Shown one piece after another: positions 52,041-63,009 of a stretch of DNA of 64,000 nucleotides (its first letter is position 1; the number at the start of each line of letters is the position of its first letter). The DNA is from Platycnemis pennipes (taxonomy: Eukaryota > Arthropoda > Insecta > Odonata > Platycnemididae), in NCBI GenBank assembly GCA_933228895.1, contig OW121858.1:32883859-32947858 (forward strand). The letters run 5' to 3'. The position numbers were made by a program, and so were the translations under genes. The notes under the pieces are model-generated. The model did no database searches. It saw only the letters and a list, made by a program, of their open reading frames with translations, and was not told the DNA's origin.

Positions 52041-52659
52041 TCATCTCACCTTCCTATCCAAAACACAAGGAAAGTTACGTCCAACACTTTTAACAAGGAA
52101 AATTTGAGAAGCGATTTATTCTCGATATTCGAAATCATCAATAGATTGTTCTAAAGGCGCGTTTACAAGTAGCAGTTGACTACTATGACAGTCAACTACT
52201 AACAACTGTTAAGTCCCACTCGCATGTGTAAATAGCAACTGCGATGCGAGTTCAGGTCGATACTGGATACATGTCGAACACTATCGATCCTAGTTCGAGC
52301 TATTAGCAAAGTTGAAGCCCGTCTACTTTCCTGCGGAAATGTATCCAACACAATCGCCAACGGAAAGCAATACACGAATGAATTTGGTTTTAATAACAAG
52401 GATATGCCTCCCCAAAGAAAAGATTCAACTCTTTAAAGAATGGGAACAAAAGATAATCGTCAATTGCATTTATTGCTTGAAGAATTTCATGAAAATTGAA
52501 GCATCAATCACTATTGAAATAAAACTCTTTTTATTTGTTATGACAACGCCTAAATAGCGGCCTTAAGCTGTATAGGAGTTGGTGCAGACGCATCAGAGCA
52601 GTAGCGATCTAGATACATCGCGCACCTCGCGACTGTCATAGCATCAACTGCTACGTGTA

Positions 52660-52800
52660 AACGCTGCTTAAGAACTTTCTTCTCGAAGTTTCGCGAACGA
52701 CCTCCTTTCGATCAGACGTAAATACCTGACCACGATAGCGATATTGCGTCACCTTCGCCCAACCGCGATAACGCTTTTCTTCCCACAGGTGGACTCGTGA
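52660..52800 (+). repeat. Diverged copy of the sequence upstream of the ankyrin gene promoter
   Basis: TTCTCGAAG(T/G)(T/A)TCGCGAACGACCTC, CAGACGTAAATACCTGACCACG and GGACTCGTGA occur here and at 56301-56450 in the same order and orientation. The partner lies just upstream of the promoter of the gene at 59578. The TATA/CCAAT part itself is not present here. Confidence 0.65.
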
Positions 52801-52859
52801 ATTGCACTTTGATAAACACCGCAAAAATAGCAACATTCCGTTAGCGTAATTTTCAAACT

Positions 52860-53765
52860 ATTCTCAGGAAGTACTGAAATTTTCCTTTACCATCGCTCTG
52901 TTGTACATAGTGTCACGGCTAGTGTATGGACGTCAACCAACAAGTAATACACAGATCAATCAAAACAATGATAATAAAAATCTCATTCCCTCATTGCAAA
53001 GTCTTCTATTATTTATAAAAAAGGTTTATCAAAGGTTTATGGCGTTATAAACAGCGCCATTATTTAAGCGTGTGATTTCTTTATTTTAGTTCAATTAAAT
53101 AAATTAATGGTACGAAACCTGGTAAACGAACATTTCAATCAACACATCAAAAATAAATAATGTTATGAGTAATAAACCGCTACAAAAATATGAAAAATAT
53201 CCCGACAAAAAAAGGAAAAAACGAGATCAAACTAAGAGAAAAAAGAGAGCAAAATGAAAGAAAAAAGAGTAGGAATCAGGTGTTGCAAAACACATGTGTC
53301 TCACGAAATGAGTTGTTAATGCAGGCTAATTTTGTAATTACTAAAATTGAAGTACTGAAATTTCCCTGTACCATCGCTCTATCATATATAGTGTCACGAC
53401 TAGTTCACGGACGTCAACCTAAAAGCAATACAGGGATCACACAAAAAAATATTATAAAAAATCTCATTCCCTCATTGCAAAGTCTTGCTAAAGTTTATTG
53501 CATTATAAAACCCGCCATTATTTACGTGTGTGATTTCTGTATTTTAGCTCAAATAAATGAGTTAATGGCCTGGTTAACGAACATTTATATCTATTCATAA
53601 AATAATGTTACGAGTAATAAACCGCTATATAAATATGAAAATGACTCTAAACAAACAGAGAAAGAAACGAGAAGAGAAGAAAGAGTATAAGACAAAGGTG
53701 TTGCGAAAAACATGTGTCTATTGAAATGAGTAGTTAATGCAGGCTAATTTTCCGATGGCAGATTT
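52860..53765. repeat. ~480-bp direct tandem duplication
   Basis: GAAGTACTGAAATTT(T/C)CC(T/C)(T/G)TACCATCGCTCT occurs at 52868 and 53350. CTCATTCCCTCATTGCAAAGTCTT occurs at 52982 and 53463, and AATGAGT(T/A)GTTAATGCAGGCTAATTTT at 53307 and 53725. Block order is kept. The open frame 53190-53600 spans the junction and is Lys-rich low complexity, not a gene. Confidence 0.75.
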
Positions 53766-53769
53766 TGGT

Positions 53770-55010
53770 GTGAAAATATCTTTTCATCTTCAATAGAATA
53801 AACTAATAATAATGAAGGAATGTTAATTTTATCAAAACTAAAGACAAATCCGTCGACATAATTGGATTCGGGACGAGTTAACTTGCTGGATTCACATTCG
53901 CACACAGGCAAGGACAAATGAATACCGTACAGCACCAGCGACGGTCCCTAACATAATAATGTTAAGACAAAACAATGAAATAGGTTTGGATTTCACGTCA
54001 ACGTACGAAGTAAGAAACATTGATTCCATTTTCAGGAAGAAACATTCCATTTCAAAGGACATCCCCAAGTTTTAGTATCGAACAATGCAATGCACTGAAG
54101 ATGAAGAAAGTTTCTTGTTTCTTAGCTTCCATATGACATGTCATCATATCCGTTAAAGAAACTTTACATTAAATTCTTATCTCTGGAAGAGAGAATTACT
54201 ATAAAAAACCGAGTAGAGTTCACCAATAACTATGTGGCTTTCCTATTTTGACTAATATGAAGAGATATTCCAACTAATCAGATCAAAACTTGAATCTCTG
54301 ACTGAGTAATCCCATGGATATTTATACAGGTAAACTAAATATACGTCATCGCACACACAATATTCAGAGATAAGAAAACTGCGAAGTTAATAACGTGCTC
54401 TGAAGTGTTTGTATAAATGACAACACAATCTCCTAGTTTTCAGCAAGGCGGATATCCGGTTTAAACCACTTAAACTGCAATTACATGCTTAAATAATAAA
54501 TCTTCCATAGAACAAAGTGGAATTTGGCAAATAAGACACCATAATTCACTACAAAGCTTTGTGAACATTGCCTCCCATTCACAACTTCACAAGTGAATTC
54601 TTGAAACAGGTGACGGTCGAAATTCTGACGAATGCAACAAGTGAATGGGAAGTAACTGCGGGCGCGTATACAAAAGGGCCGTCGCCATAGCAACAGAGGA
54701 GTACACAAGGGGGTTAAAATATACAGAAGGGAGCATTGGTATGATATCCTATTGGCGGCAATGAAGCCAGAATGGAGGAACTTGGGAAGGCACAGGCCAC
54801 GCCTTCTCCGTACAGAACGTCGTGATTTGTACTTACTTCTTCTCACGGTAACTTCATTTGTTTGTGAAAACATTAATAACAACGAAACCATACCTACTAT
54901 CCATGAATCGTGATGATTTACAATTACCTGGTTACAAACACTGTAGAAAAGTATATTTTTAAGTAACCAGAAATATTTTTAGAAAGTTAAATGCTTATGA
55001 ATATACTGGT
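53770..55010. repeat. Diverged direct duplication, copy 1 (partner 63.02 kb onward)
   Basis: Matches in order to 63015-64000: CACTGAAGATGAAGAA (54095 and 63318), TTCAGCAAGGCGGATATCC (54440 and 63702), TTACATGCTT(A/C)AATAA (54481 and 63744), and TTACAATTACCTGGTTACAAA (54919 and 63909). The second copy runs off the window. No supported gene inside. Confidence 0.7.
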
Positions 55011-56010
55011 TATAATTTTCTATGACTATTCATTACCAACAAGTAGCGTTAGTCTAGTTGATAAAAGTAAAAATGCTACACTGCAGACAACTTAAACACA
55101 TTTGCCTTAATATAATTGGGTTTTATTTTAACATTCCTTACGGAATTATATAGAGATATCATTTAGACTTACACATTCAATTTCCTTCAATCTGCAGTCA
55201 CAACCATTTTACATTCGTAATCACTACATTTGCAATACCTGTATTGCATTAAATTTCACTCGTCATATGTTTTCCGCAGAGGGGTTGGCACAAGATAGTT
55301 GAATGTCGTGATATAACTTTTCAGGTTGCATTACCTGGTTTATTCACCTGGTTTACAGTTTGGTTAATTTTCCATTCTGCAGCCATGATGAGGGTATCAC
55401 ACTGTCCCCGACCTAAAACGTAAATTATATTTGCTGGAGACCAAATTTGGAACAAGGTTTTACTGCCGACATAACGATGTGTTAATGAGTCGAGACAAGG
55501 TTGCAGAGAGAAACAACATTATCACATAAAGTAATGCAATTATGTCCATTATGTGTCCAAACGTCCGTGTTATTACTATTATGATCGCCCAGGCTGTAGA
55601 CTTTAAAGCCGTGGATGTATACCATATGTTGGAAGATGGGTCCACGGATATATGTGAGGTCAATGTTTATCATTATGTGTTAAATTTTTCAGCCGGATGT
55701 TCGAGACAATTGTGACTTACTCCTTTGGAATCAATACTGTGGAAAAAGAGATGACAGAAGCATTATTCATGGTCAAATGAGAATTTGCCTGAAGTCTACA
55801 AGAATTTTTATGAGTACCTTGAAAATATTCCAATGATATCAGTGAATTGTGAGTGATACTTGAATTATTTTAAGAAACACTAAATTAAAGACATTTAGTA
55901 ACTTTGTGCTGTGAGATTTCTAATTGTTAAATAAAGGTGTTATTAGGGTCCATGCCTTTGAAATTATTTTCTGCTTTTCATGTTCCCTAATCTCCCTCTC
56001 ATAAGGGTAT
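55011..56010. other. No recognised feature
   Basis: AT-rich sequence. I see no gene or repeat that I can support. Confidence 0.4.
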
Positions 56011-56011
56011 A

Positions 56012-56290
56012 GCGTTGGTGTTGTGGTTAGAGAATTGGCCACCAAAGAGTCATGGTTCATTCCCTGGCAGTTGAGGATTCTCTCTTTCACAAACCAATTA
56101 TTTTCCAACACCTATTTTGACCTTCATATGGCATTGTTCCAGGTCTTAGATCACAAATCTGGTTGCAAATTAAACATCCCATCAATTCCTCAAGGTATGA
56201 AACGTCCAAATATTATTGTCAAAGAAAGGAAATGCTGGGAAATTATTTATTCTAGATTCACCCCAACATTCGAAGGTGATGAAATGTTGC
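56012..56290 (+). mobile_element. Decayed tRNA-derived SINE
   Basis: GTTGGTGTTGTGGTTAGAGA (A box TGGTTAGAGAATTGG, 56022-56036) followed by ATGGTTCATTCCC (weak B box, 56051-56063) matches the head of the SINE at 51405. The body is diverged and the tail unclear. Confidence 0.5.
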
Positions 56291-56579
56291 AAGGAACATT
56301 CTTCTCGAAGGATCGCGAACGACCTCAATTCGTCAATAGACATTACGTCAATCAGACGTAAATACCTGACCACGGGAGTGATACGATATATCGCCTTCGA
56401 CCTTCCGCGATATCAGTTTCCTTCCAATCGGCGGACTCGTGATACGACAACCATTCGATGTGCGTCCGCCCCGCTTTTAGAATTCGAGGAATATATTCTT
56501 TTCCGTACTTCCCGCGATTCGGATTATCGAACAGTGGATACAGAGTTATCGCATCGAAGTTTATTTCGATCCAAAAACG

Positions 56580-56845
56580 GCTGTGATTGGCCCGAGCCTC
56601 GAGAACTTCCTCCGACTCAATAACCTCCCGAGCCGCATAAAAAGGCGACGATTCTCCAGGTAAGACATTCACATTCTCCAACGACACTCACAGAAGAAGA
56701 AGGAGAGCTCTCGCAGCAGAGGACAACGCAGAGACTAAAGACGTCAAACAGAAGAGAAGGAAGAACTGCGCACTGCACTCTGACAATAATAACACTGGAT
56801 CCACACTCACGGAGAAGGAGTCATCGTCTCTAACCTAGCCTAGAG
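56580..56845 (+). promoter_or_regulatory. Promoter and 5' UTR exon of the ankyrin gene
   Basis: An inverted CCAAT box (GATTGG, 56585-56590) and a TATA-like CATAAAAAGG (56636-56645) precede a purine-rich transcribed-looking stretch (56670-56845). It ends with a donor CTAGAG|GTATGC (after 56845). The coding exon at 59473 is preceded by a matching acceptor (TTCCAG|). A possible alternative non-coding exon lies at 58061-58127 (TTTCAG|TGCACAG ... CTGAA|GTGAGT). Start site and splicing are predicted, not shown. Confidence 0.5.
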
Positions 56846-57236
56846 GTATGCTTGTTTTATTTATTCTATTGTAAACAGGATTGTGGATAAATATCCTCTG
56901 CCAGTTCGTAGTAATAATCCAGATTGCAATGTAAATCCATGCATTGAATTTTGAAACTGAATACTAAAAGAGTACCATATTACAGAAAAATATTACGGAA
57001 TAATGTTTAAATTTTTCAGTCTGTCTTCTTAAATATTTTCAATTCTGACAATAGAAAGGGACACTCGAATATGTCTTAGTTCTTTTAATATATAAGAATA
57101 CATTCTGTTGTGATCAATATAAAAGAAAACTGATAAAGAAATACTTAAAATAATGGAAGCTATTTATCCTGTACCATAAAATAGTTACTCGTTTGAGAGA
57201 TAATGGTGGTTAAATTAATTTAATACACATCGCTGC

Positions 57237-57480
57237 TGCTACGCAGAATAAAAACAAAAGAGGTTGGTGTAGCGTGGCGTTCTGAACGGGAGTCCCGGGG
57301 TCGAATTCCAACTGTGGAATATTGGTAAACATGCCCCCTAATTGTATGTTCTGTGGGGTATGCAAGAGTACAGTACTCCGTCCGTCGGGTGGGACGTTAA
57401 GTACACTTGGCACATTTTCTTATGAGCAGGTTATTGCCGAAGACAGGTTTCTTTCCATCATGCCTCCTATACCTTTCATT
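57237..57480 (+). mobile_element. SINE, second clear copy
   Basis: GGTTGGTGTAGCGTGGCGTTC, B box GGGGTCGAATTCC (57297-57309) and the body block CAGTACTCCGTCCGTCGGGT (57371-57390) match the SINE at 51405-51040 in order. It sits in the 5' intron of the ankyrin gene. The tail hairpin is not preserved. Confidence 0.7.
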
Positions 57481-59470
57481 CCCATTGCTGTATCTTATCC
57501 TCCCGGTCTGAAGTTCCTTACAATTCCGATTCAGACCGGAAGACTCGTATGAAAATATTTTTAATACATTTCTACTGACCGAGAATCCAACCGTGGATCT
57601 TCAAAGAGAGGTCTCTAGTTCGATTACCTTCACATGAAAAATTCATAAAATATATTTTCAACATGGAATTCAACAAAGTTACCAGTGAACTAATTTTATG
57701 TGCACCTAAGCCAAGTGTTCATTTCCCAACAGCAGAGTAACCTTTCTTGGCAAATCGATCTTTTTCTCATCCGATATTCCCTTCGCCCCAAAATATCGAT
57801 GTTCCATCCCTTGGAATACGAATCTGGTTGTCAATTTAAAAAAAAAACGAAAAAAAAAATTATCGTTGGAACAATTTCAATTAAAATGACTTGTATTTAA
57901 GGAAAGTCCTATTTTACAAAATACTTCTCAAAGGTCAACTGAAAGAAAGTGTAACTCCCTCTTCTTCATAGCAGAATGGTACAAGGAGTTAAAATTATTT
58001 ATCCTTTCTCATTGGAGGAGAATAAAGTGTTAATCAGCCAAAGGGTCATCTCTTGATTTCAGTGCACAGATCGGATAGCATAGCACAGAGAATTCTCCCG
58101 AAGGCCGTTCTACCCACTACTACTGAAGTGAGTTTTCAGTTTTAATTTCTTTTAATGCCTTAAACCTTATTGTATTCATCAAAAATTCTTTCCTTTCTTT
58201 CTCTGAACAGTTTCTTCGGAGTGAATTAAATACATCTTCGTGACAAAGGTTGTAATCTCCAGCTACGTTTTCAGTGACGCATGCATTAATTTCAATTACT
58301 TCTTATTGTTAATACTTCTGGAATTACACTCGTGTGATAGCGCTTAAGATGTGTAATTTCTCATTTTGTAAGCGTCCATCAAACTTTCGACCAATGCTTA
58401 GTGAAATCTCGTTGCACTAGATGCACATTCATATTTACCGCTATTAAATTTAAATTGAAATTAAACCAAAAGGTAAATATTTAAAGGTTCTATATAAGGT
58501 TTATTTCAAGAAATAGATCCAATATTTACTTATGTTTACTGGCCAGAAATTTTAACTTTTGATGCGTTTGCCGAAACGCGTTTTTTATGTAGATTAAAGC
58601 TCAATATAGGCGAACTTTTTTCAATTATGGGCCCAAAAACCTTCAAGATTAATTCAAGAAAATACATGATCACATTTCTAACAATCGCATCGTAGACAAG
58701 GGAATGCACTGCAACCAAAACCAAATAATTGAGGCAAGTTCATGTATTTTACTCATGAAATTGAGATTTAAAATAGGAGGCTACGATCTTTGAGAAAAAA
58801 ATAATTAGTATGCTTTCACCATAATATATGACAGCCTTAATCTCATAGACGCATTTAGTACAACAGTACTAATTCCCTGCATATCTTGGGTACCATACAA
58901 TTAAAGGACAAGGCTTAGAGAATAACGATAGGTAATATATGTCAATTTCGGACTGTAGACACAGGCAGATTTACATATATCACTCAAGTAGGTACATACG
59001 TACAAAGCAGTAAGTATTCTTTCCCACGCATGAACAGCTTTCTCTTATACTGCAAACTCTACACACAACATTCATATAGATAGTCATCCATTTTAAATTC
59101 TAAATAATTAATTATAAATTTTAAATTTTAAGCTTTAAGTTATTAAATTTATTAAAAAACCCTATACCTAGGACTACTTACGACTACTTTTAAGCGTTAT
59201 ACCTGCTTAAATACATTCTGGTCAACATTTTTATACCACATTAACATTGATATTTTGCCCTCGTAAACAATTAAAAAAAAAATTTTCTCTTGTTGCACAA
59301 AAACATTCCACAGCAAAGTACTACTTGTGCCATGCAACAATAATGAACAGCTAAATTATATTTCAAAAAGAAAAAACTGCTAAGGGTACTTTAAAATCTG
59401 AACTCTATATATTATAAGTACAGATTATTCCTAAAAATGTATCACTACTTGACTTTGTTTATTTTTCTCC
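57481..59470. other. Intron of the ankyrin gene
   Basis: AT-rich, with the possible alternative 5' exon noted above. A partial SINE-like piece (TCTAGTTCGATTACC, 57616-57630) is visible. No protein-coding frame is supported. Confidence 0.45.
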
Positions 59471-59577
59471 GTTCCAGAACCATTGCAGTTGAGACGTAAT
59501 TCTACGGGTACACAGAGACATCAACGAAAACATATATATATTTCGGAAAGAGATATTCATCTGTCACCGGAGCAGAG

Positions 59578-60966
59578 ATGTCCAGCCAATCGCCGATCGA
59601 CGTGGAAGTGGAGGAGGCGCTGTTCGACGCCGTGTACGCCGACGCCCCCCTGGCGGCCTTCGACACACAACTCAAACAATTGCCGGACGTGGACGCGAAG
59701 AACGCGAGCCGGCGCACTCTGCTCCACGTGGCCGTGAGGCTGGGAAGACTGGAGTGGGTGCAGAGGCTGCTGGAGTTGGGGTCGGACCCCTCGGTCACGG
59801 ACCGGGACGGGTGCGACGTGGTGCACGTGGCAGAACGAGAGAGCACCACGGATGCACGGCGCGGAGACATCCTGCACCTGGTGCGGCTCGTGAGGGACAA
59901 CAGCAGGAGTCGCACCAAGGGAAGAGGAGGAGCAGAGGGAAGCGGTGGTGCTGAGAGCTGCGAGGAAGACGTGCACACTATTGTTGCAGAGGCGCTGAAG
60001 ACAACAATGGTGTCGATTGAGGAGAAGGTTGCGGAGATGTTGACGGAAAATTCGAAGGAAAGCGAACCCAAAATGGACACTCAGATGATTGAATTAGGTC
60101 AGCAAATGACAGCTCTAAAAGAATCATTCGATAGAAAATTTGAGTCGATTTCTCAGTTCCACGATGATATTAAATCAGTTAAGAATTCGCACACTTCAAT
60201 AGAATTGAATTTGACGTCAGTACATAATATATTACAAGATGTGAGAAGAGAGCTGAATGATTTGGAGGAGAAGATGGAGAAATCTGGAGCATTTACGAAG
60301 GAGCTTCTGAGACGAGTGATCGCTCTCGATCCAGTCAAGGCAAGAGAATATTGCGTTCACTCTCTCATGAGGAAGACAGAAATCGTTCCACTTACTGAAG
60401 AAAACGAAAAGAAAATGGGAGAATATTACAACAAAATTTACTCTTTTGGAAGGGTCACATCTTGTGTCTTGGAGTACGTTCAATCACACTTAGACTGGAA
60501 AATCGTAGTTGATTTCGAATCAGACACCATTGAAGGGGTAAAAATTGGAACAAAAGTGTCCAAGATCCTAAAAAAGGTTTCCATTCTAGAGAAAAATCTT
60601 GGGACAATTTTCTTTCCAAGCCTTGTCCAAGCCTTGGCAAAAGCATCATTATATCGCGCGTTTGACAACGACTATCGGCCGTACTTCAAAGGCGACGATG
60701 AGAGTGAGAGGAAGGTCCAGGGGATGCTGGATGAGGTGGAGAGGAGAGAGAAGGATGGAGGGGAATTGGATTGGTTGATTAGCAGAGCACTGGAAGTTAA
60801 GGAGCAACAGTTTAAAGAAACAAGATTGATATCGGCCGTCCCAGCAATGTTCGTGAAACACGGATCCTCCGAGGCCAAGAGGATCCTCAACAATCAACTC
60901 CCTTCCCTTCTCGCATTCTACGAGAAACAAGTGCTGCCCATAGTATGCGGAGAATTGCACTCATGA
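59578..60966 (+). CDS. Ankyrin / coiled-coil protein with unrecognised C-terminal domain
   Basis: An intact single-exon frame of 462 residues, starting MSSQSPIDVEVEEALF. The ATG follows a splice acceptor (CGTTCCAG|, 59477) and about 100 bases of UTR. Residues ~10-100 contain ankyrin-type helices (RRTLLHVAVRLGRLEWVQRL, then GSDPSVTDRDGCDVVHVAE). Residues ~108-130 are a Gly/Arg/Ser linker, ~135-240 a long charged coiled coil (EEKVAEML ... DVRRELNDLEEKMEKSG), and ~245-462 a mostly helical C-terminal domain I do not recognise (KKVSILEKNLGTIFF; LNNQLPSLLAFYEKQVLP). No signal peptide or membrane segment, so probably cytosolic. The first ~125 codons are strongly GC-rich and the rest is not, suggesting two origins. 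Confidence 0.88.
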   Translation: MSSQSPIDVEVEEALFDAVYADAPLAAFDTQLKQLPDVDAKNASRRTLLHVAVRLGRLEWVQRLLELGSDPSVTDRDGCDVVHVAERESTTDARRGDILHLVRLVRDNSRSRTKGRGGAEGSGGAESCEEDVHTIVAEALKTTMVSIEEKVAEMLTENSKESEPKMDTQMIELGQQMTALKESFDRKFESISQFHDDIKSVKNSHTSIELNLTSVHNILQDVRRELNDLEEKMEKSGAFTKELLRRVIALDPVKAREYCVHSLMRKTEIVPLTEENEKKMGEYYNKIYSFGRVTSCVLEYVQSHLDWKIVVDFESDTIEGVKIGTKVSKILKKVSILEKNLGTIFFPSLVQALAKASLYRAFDNDYRPYFKGDDESERKVQGMLDEVERREKDGGELDWLISRALEVKEQQFKETRLISAVPAMFVKHGSSEAKRILNNQLPSLLAFYEKQVLPIVCGELHS

Positions 60967-61349
60967 AAATTACAATCGATGCAACTTATCGAGAACTTGA
61001 GCCTGGGCTTTGTTGACCCTATTTTATTGGTTTTATATATTGGCTCGTGATCGAATCCATGGTTTTGATAATAGATGCTTTTGCTGTGTTGTAACAACTT
61101 AAAATGTATTTTATTCCGGATGATTTCAATAATTAGAATATTTTCCTTTTTTCTCTATACGGCTACCTAGTTAACCCTGAAATTTAGTGTTTGTTCCTCA
61201 GGATGCAATTCTTTCAATTTCTATTAGGAATATATATTGAATCATTTCAATAACCAGCATTTAGTAGAAAGCTGTATTTAAAGTACCTATAATTAAGTGC
61301 AATCTCTAAGAAAATCATCTGTATTTCGTCTACTTCAAATATTGCGCTG

Positions 61350-61355
61350 AATAAA
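61350..61355 (+). terminator. Polyadenylation signal of the ankyrin gene
   Basis: AATAAA at 61350-61355, about 385 bases after the stop codon and followed by a TTTTGCTCC-TTTTTTT-rich stretch. It is the best of the few candidates in the 3' region. Confidence 0.5.
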
Positions 61356-61929
61356 TATTTTGATCACTAATAACAATTGCTTTTGCTCCTCTTTTTTTCC
61401 CACAAATCGTATATAAAATTAGTAAGTATTCCTTGAAACGACTTTAAGAGATTCTCGAGTTGAAAACACCGATCGTCGTATGTTACGTTCTAATATGTGA
61501 CCCCTTGCTCGCTTTTGATAATTGATTGATTGATTCGTAGTAGACGCATTCTTTTGCCATATACTATATTGAGGAACCTACACTTGCCCCAAATCCCTAG
61601 CCAACAATTAAATACTCATTCTGTCTCAATAGCGACGTCTCTGGGACCAATGCTATTAAGAACATAAACTCCTCTTGAACCCATTTGGGCATATTACCTA
61701 TAAAACTGGGTTGCTGTTGAAGTTAATATGACCGGAAAATTTTAAACGCCTCTTTATTTAACCGTTTTGGGTGTAATGTAATCTCTTTAGGTCCAAGAGA
61801 GATAATGCATTAAGTATTGCGTTTTTTTCATAAAAAAGCACTGATCATGTATCCTGTAATGGGTACGAAACGTTATCTTCCGAATATTGGAATAACGTAC
61901 CACAGAAACCCGGATACTCAAAACCTTCA

Positions 61930-62240
61930 ATAGTATTGCTGTTAAAAATGCCATTGAACGAGGAAATATTAGCTAAATATTATGATCCTTTATCTACCTT
62001 AGTTGTTCTGTGAGACTGTCAACTGATTTTCATTGTTTACAGGCACAGGAGCAAGGAATTCACATTAATTTAATGAATGTGTTTTTGCCTTCTTCTTCCA
62101 ATAATATGCTCCAAGCAAACCATGCCTGCAGATTCGAATTATTCTAAATCAAAGGCGAGAAAGCAGTGATTTCGGGCGACTTTACACTTTTTCACCCTGC
62201 GACATTGTGCTAAACTGAACTGGCTTCCCTGGACCCCTTT
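61930..62240. repeat. Diverged direct duplication, copy 2 (partner 51.65 kb)
   Basis: Matches 51650-51930 in order, e.g. AACCATGCCTGCAGATTCGAATTATTCTAAA at 62117 and GGCGAGAAAGCAGTGATTTCGGGCGACTTTA at 62153. Confidence 0.65.
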
Positions 62241-62544
62241 GGTAAACCCTTATAATTCCATCTCGTCCACCCCGACAACTCGTTTGGCCAGGACGAAGCA
62301 AGATAGAATAAAAATGTTGTTACGTGACTCTCTGTAAAGAAGAAAGAAAATCGACAATGTGCCCGATTGTCTCGCGTGACGGGACAAGGAAATGTTGAGT
62401 GGAGAAGAGGATGGACCAAAATTCTCTTGGCACAAATGTCAACCCATGCAAAATAAAACAAGCAAAATTACTTGTTTCCTAAAAGAGGTATTCCCCATTG
62501 GACGTCACTGCTTGGGGATCCTTTTGAGCCCCTACCATAAACCT

Positions 62545-62610
62545 TCCAAATTCATTTGGAAGCAATTGCAGATCGTATTAAATAAAAATTATTTCGTACA
62601 GGGTTACGTA
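62545..62610. repeat. Short direct repeat, also at 63840-63905
   Basis: CCTTCCAAATTCATTTGGAAGCAA.TGCAGATC.TATTAAATAAAAAT occurs at about 62544 and 63846. The core CCAAATTCATTTGG is a palindrome. Confidence 0.75.
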
Positions 62611-63009
62611 TGTTTCATCAGTTAGTGTCCCTCATTTCTCACAATTGTGTGTTGAATACTATTTTATAAATATAACATTTATAATAGCCACCGAGCAATT
62701 ACCAAATGGATGTGTTGTTTAGGAGAAGTAATAAAAATTAAAATTCATCCACGAACACGGCTATTTTTCACATTGCTGAATAAAAAATATTGAACACGTT
62801 TACCACGCAGAATATCTCATTTGAAGAAGCTATCTCCTCCCCTGGTTAGGTCACGTCTCTTATGCATTTACCACAATTATTGATGGGTGGACTATTTGTA
62901 CGTCGTGATTGGGTGGAATACTATAAGGGCTACCGTTACGTTATCTCAATCAGGTCCAACCTAATTACTTTCCATCCTAAGTATAAGATCGCTCGCCTTT
63001 TAAAACTTG

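Noticed and set aside
51764..52093. LINE endonuclease fragment (GDFNVF)
   Set aside because: Only one short motif matches; flanking residues do not, and the duplicate at 62 kb has lost it.
53190..53600. 136-residue Lys-rich frame
   Set aside because: Spans the junction of a tandem non-coding duplication; low complexity; no partner frame in the other copy.
58536..58724. Short hydrophobic minus-strand frame in the ankyrin intron
   Set aside because: No splice or start context and AT-rich composition; chance frame.
59502..60080. 192-residue minus-strand frame opposite the ankyrin gene
   Set aside because: Serine-rich shadow of a GC-rich coding region; the plus frame has the recognisable repeats and splice context.
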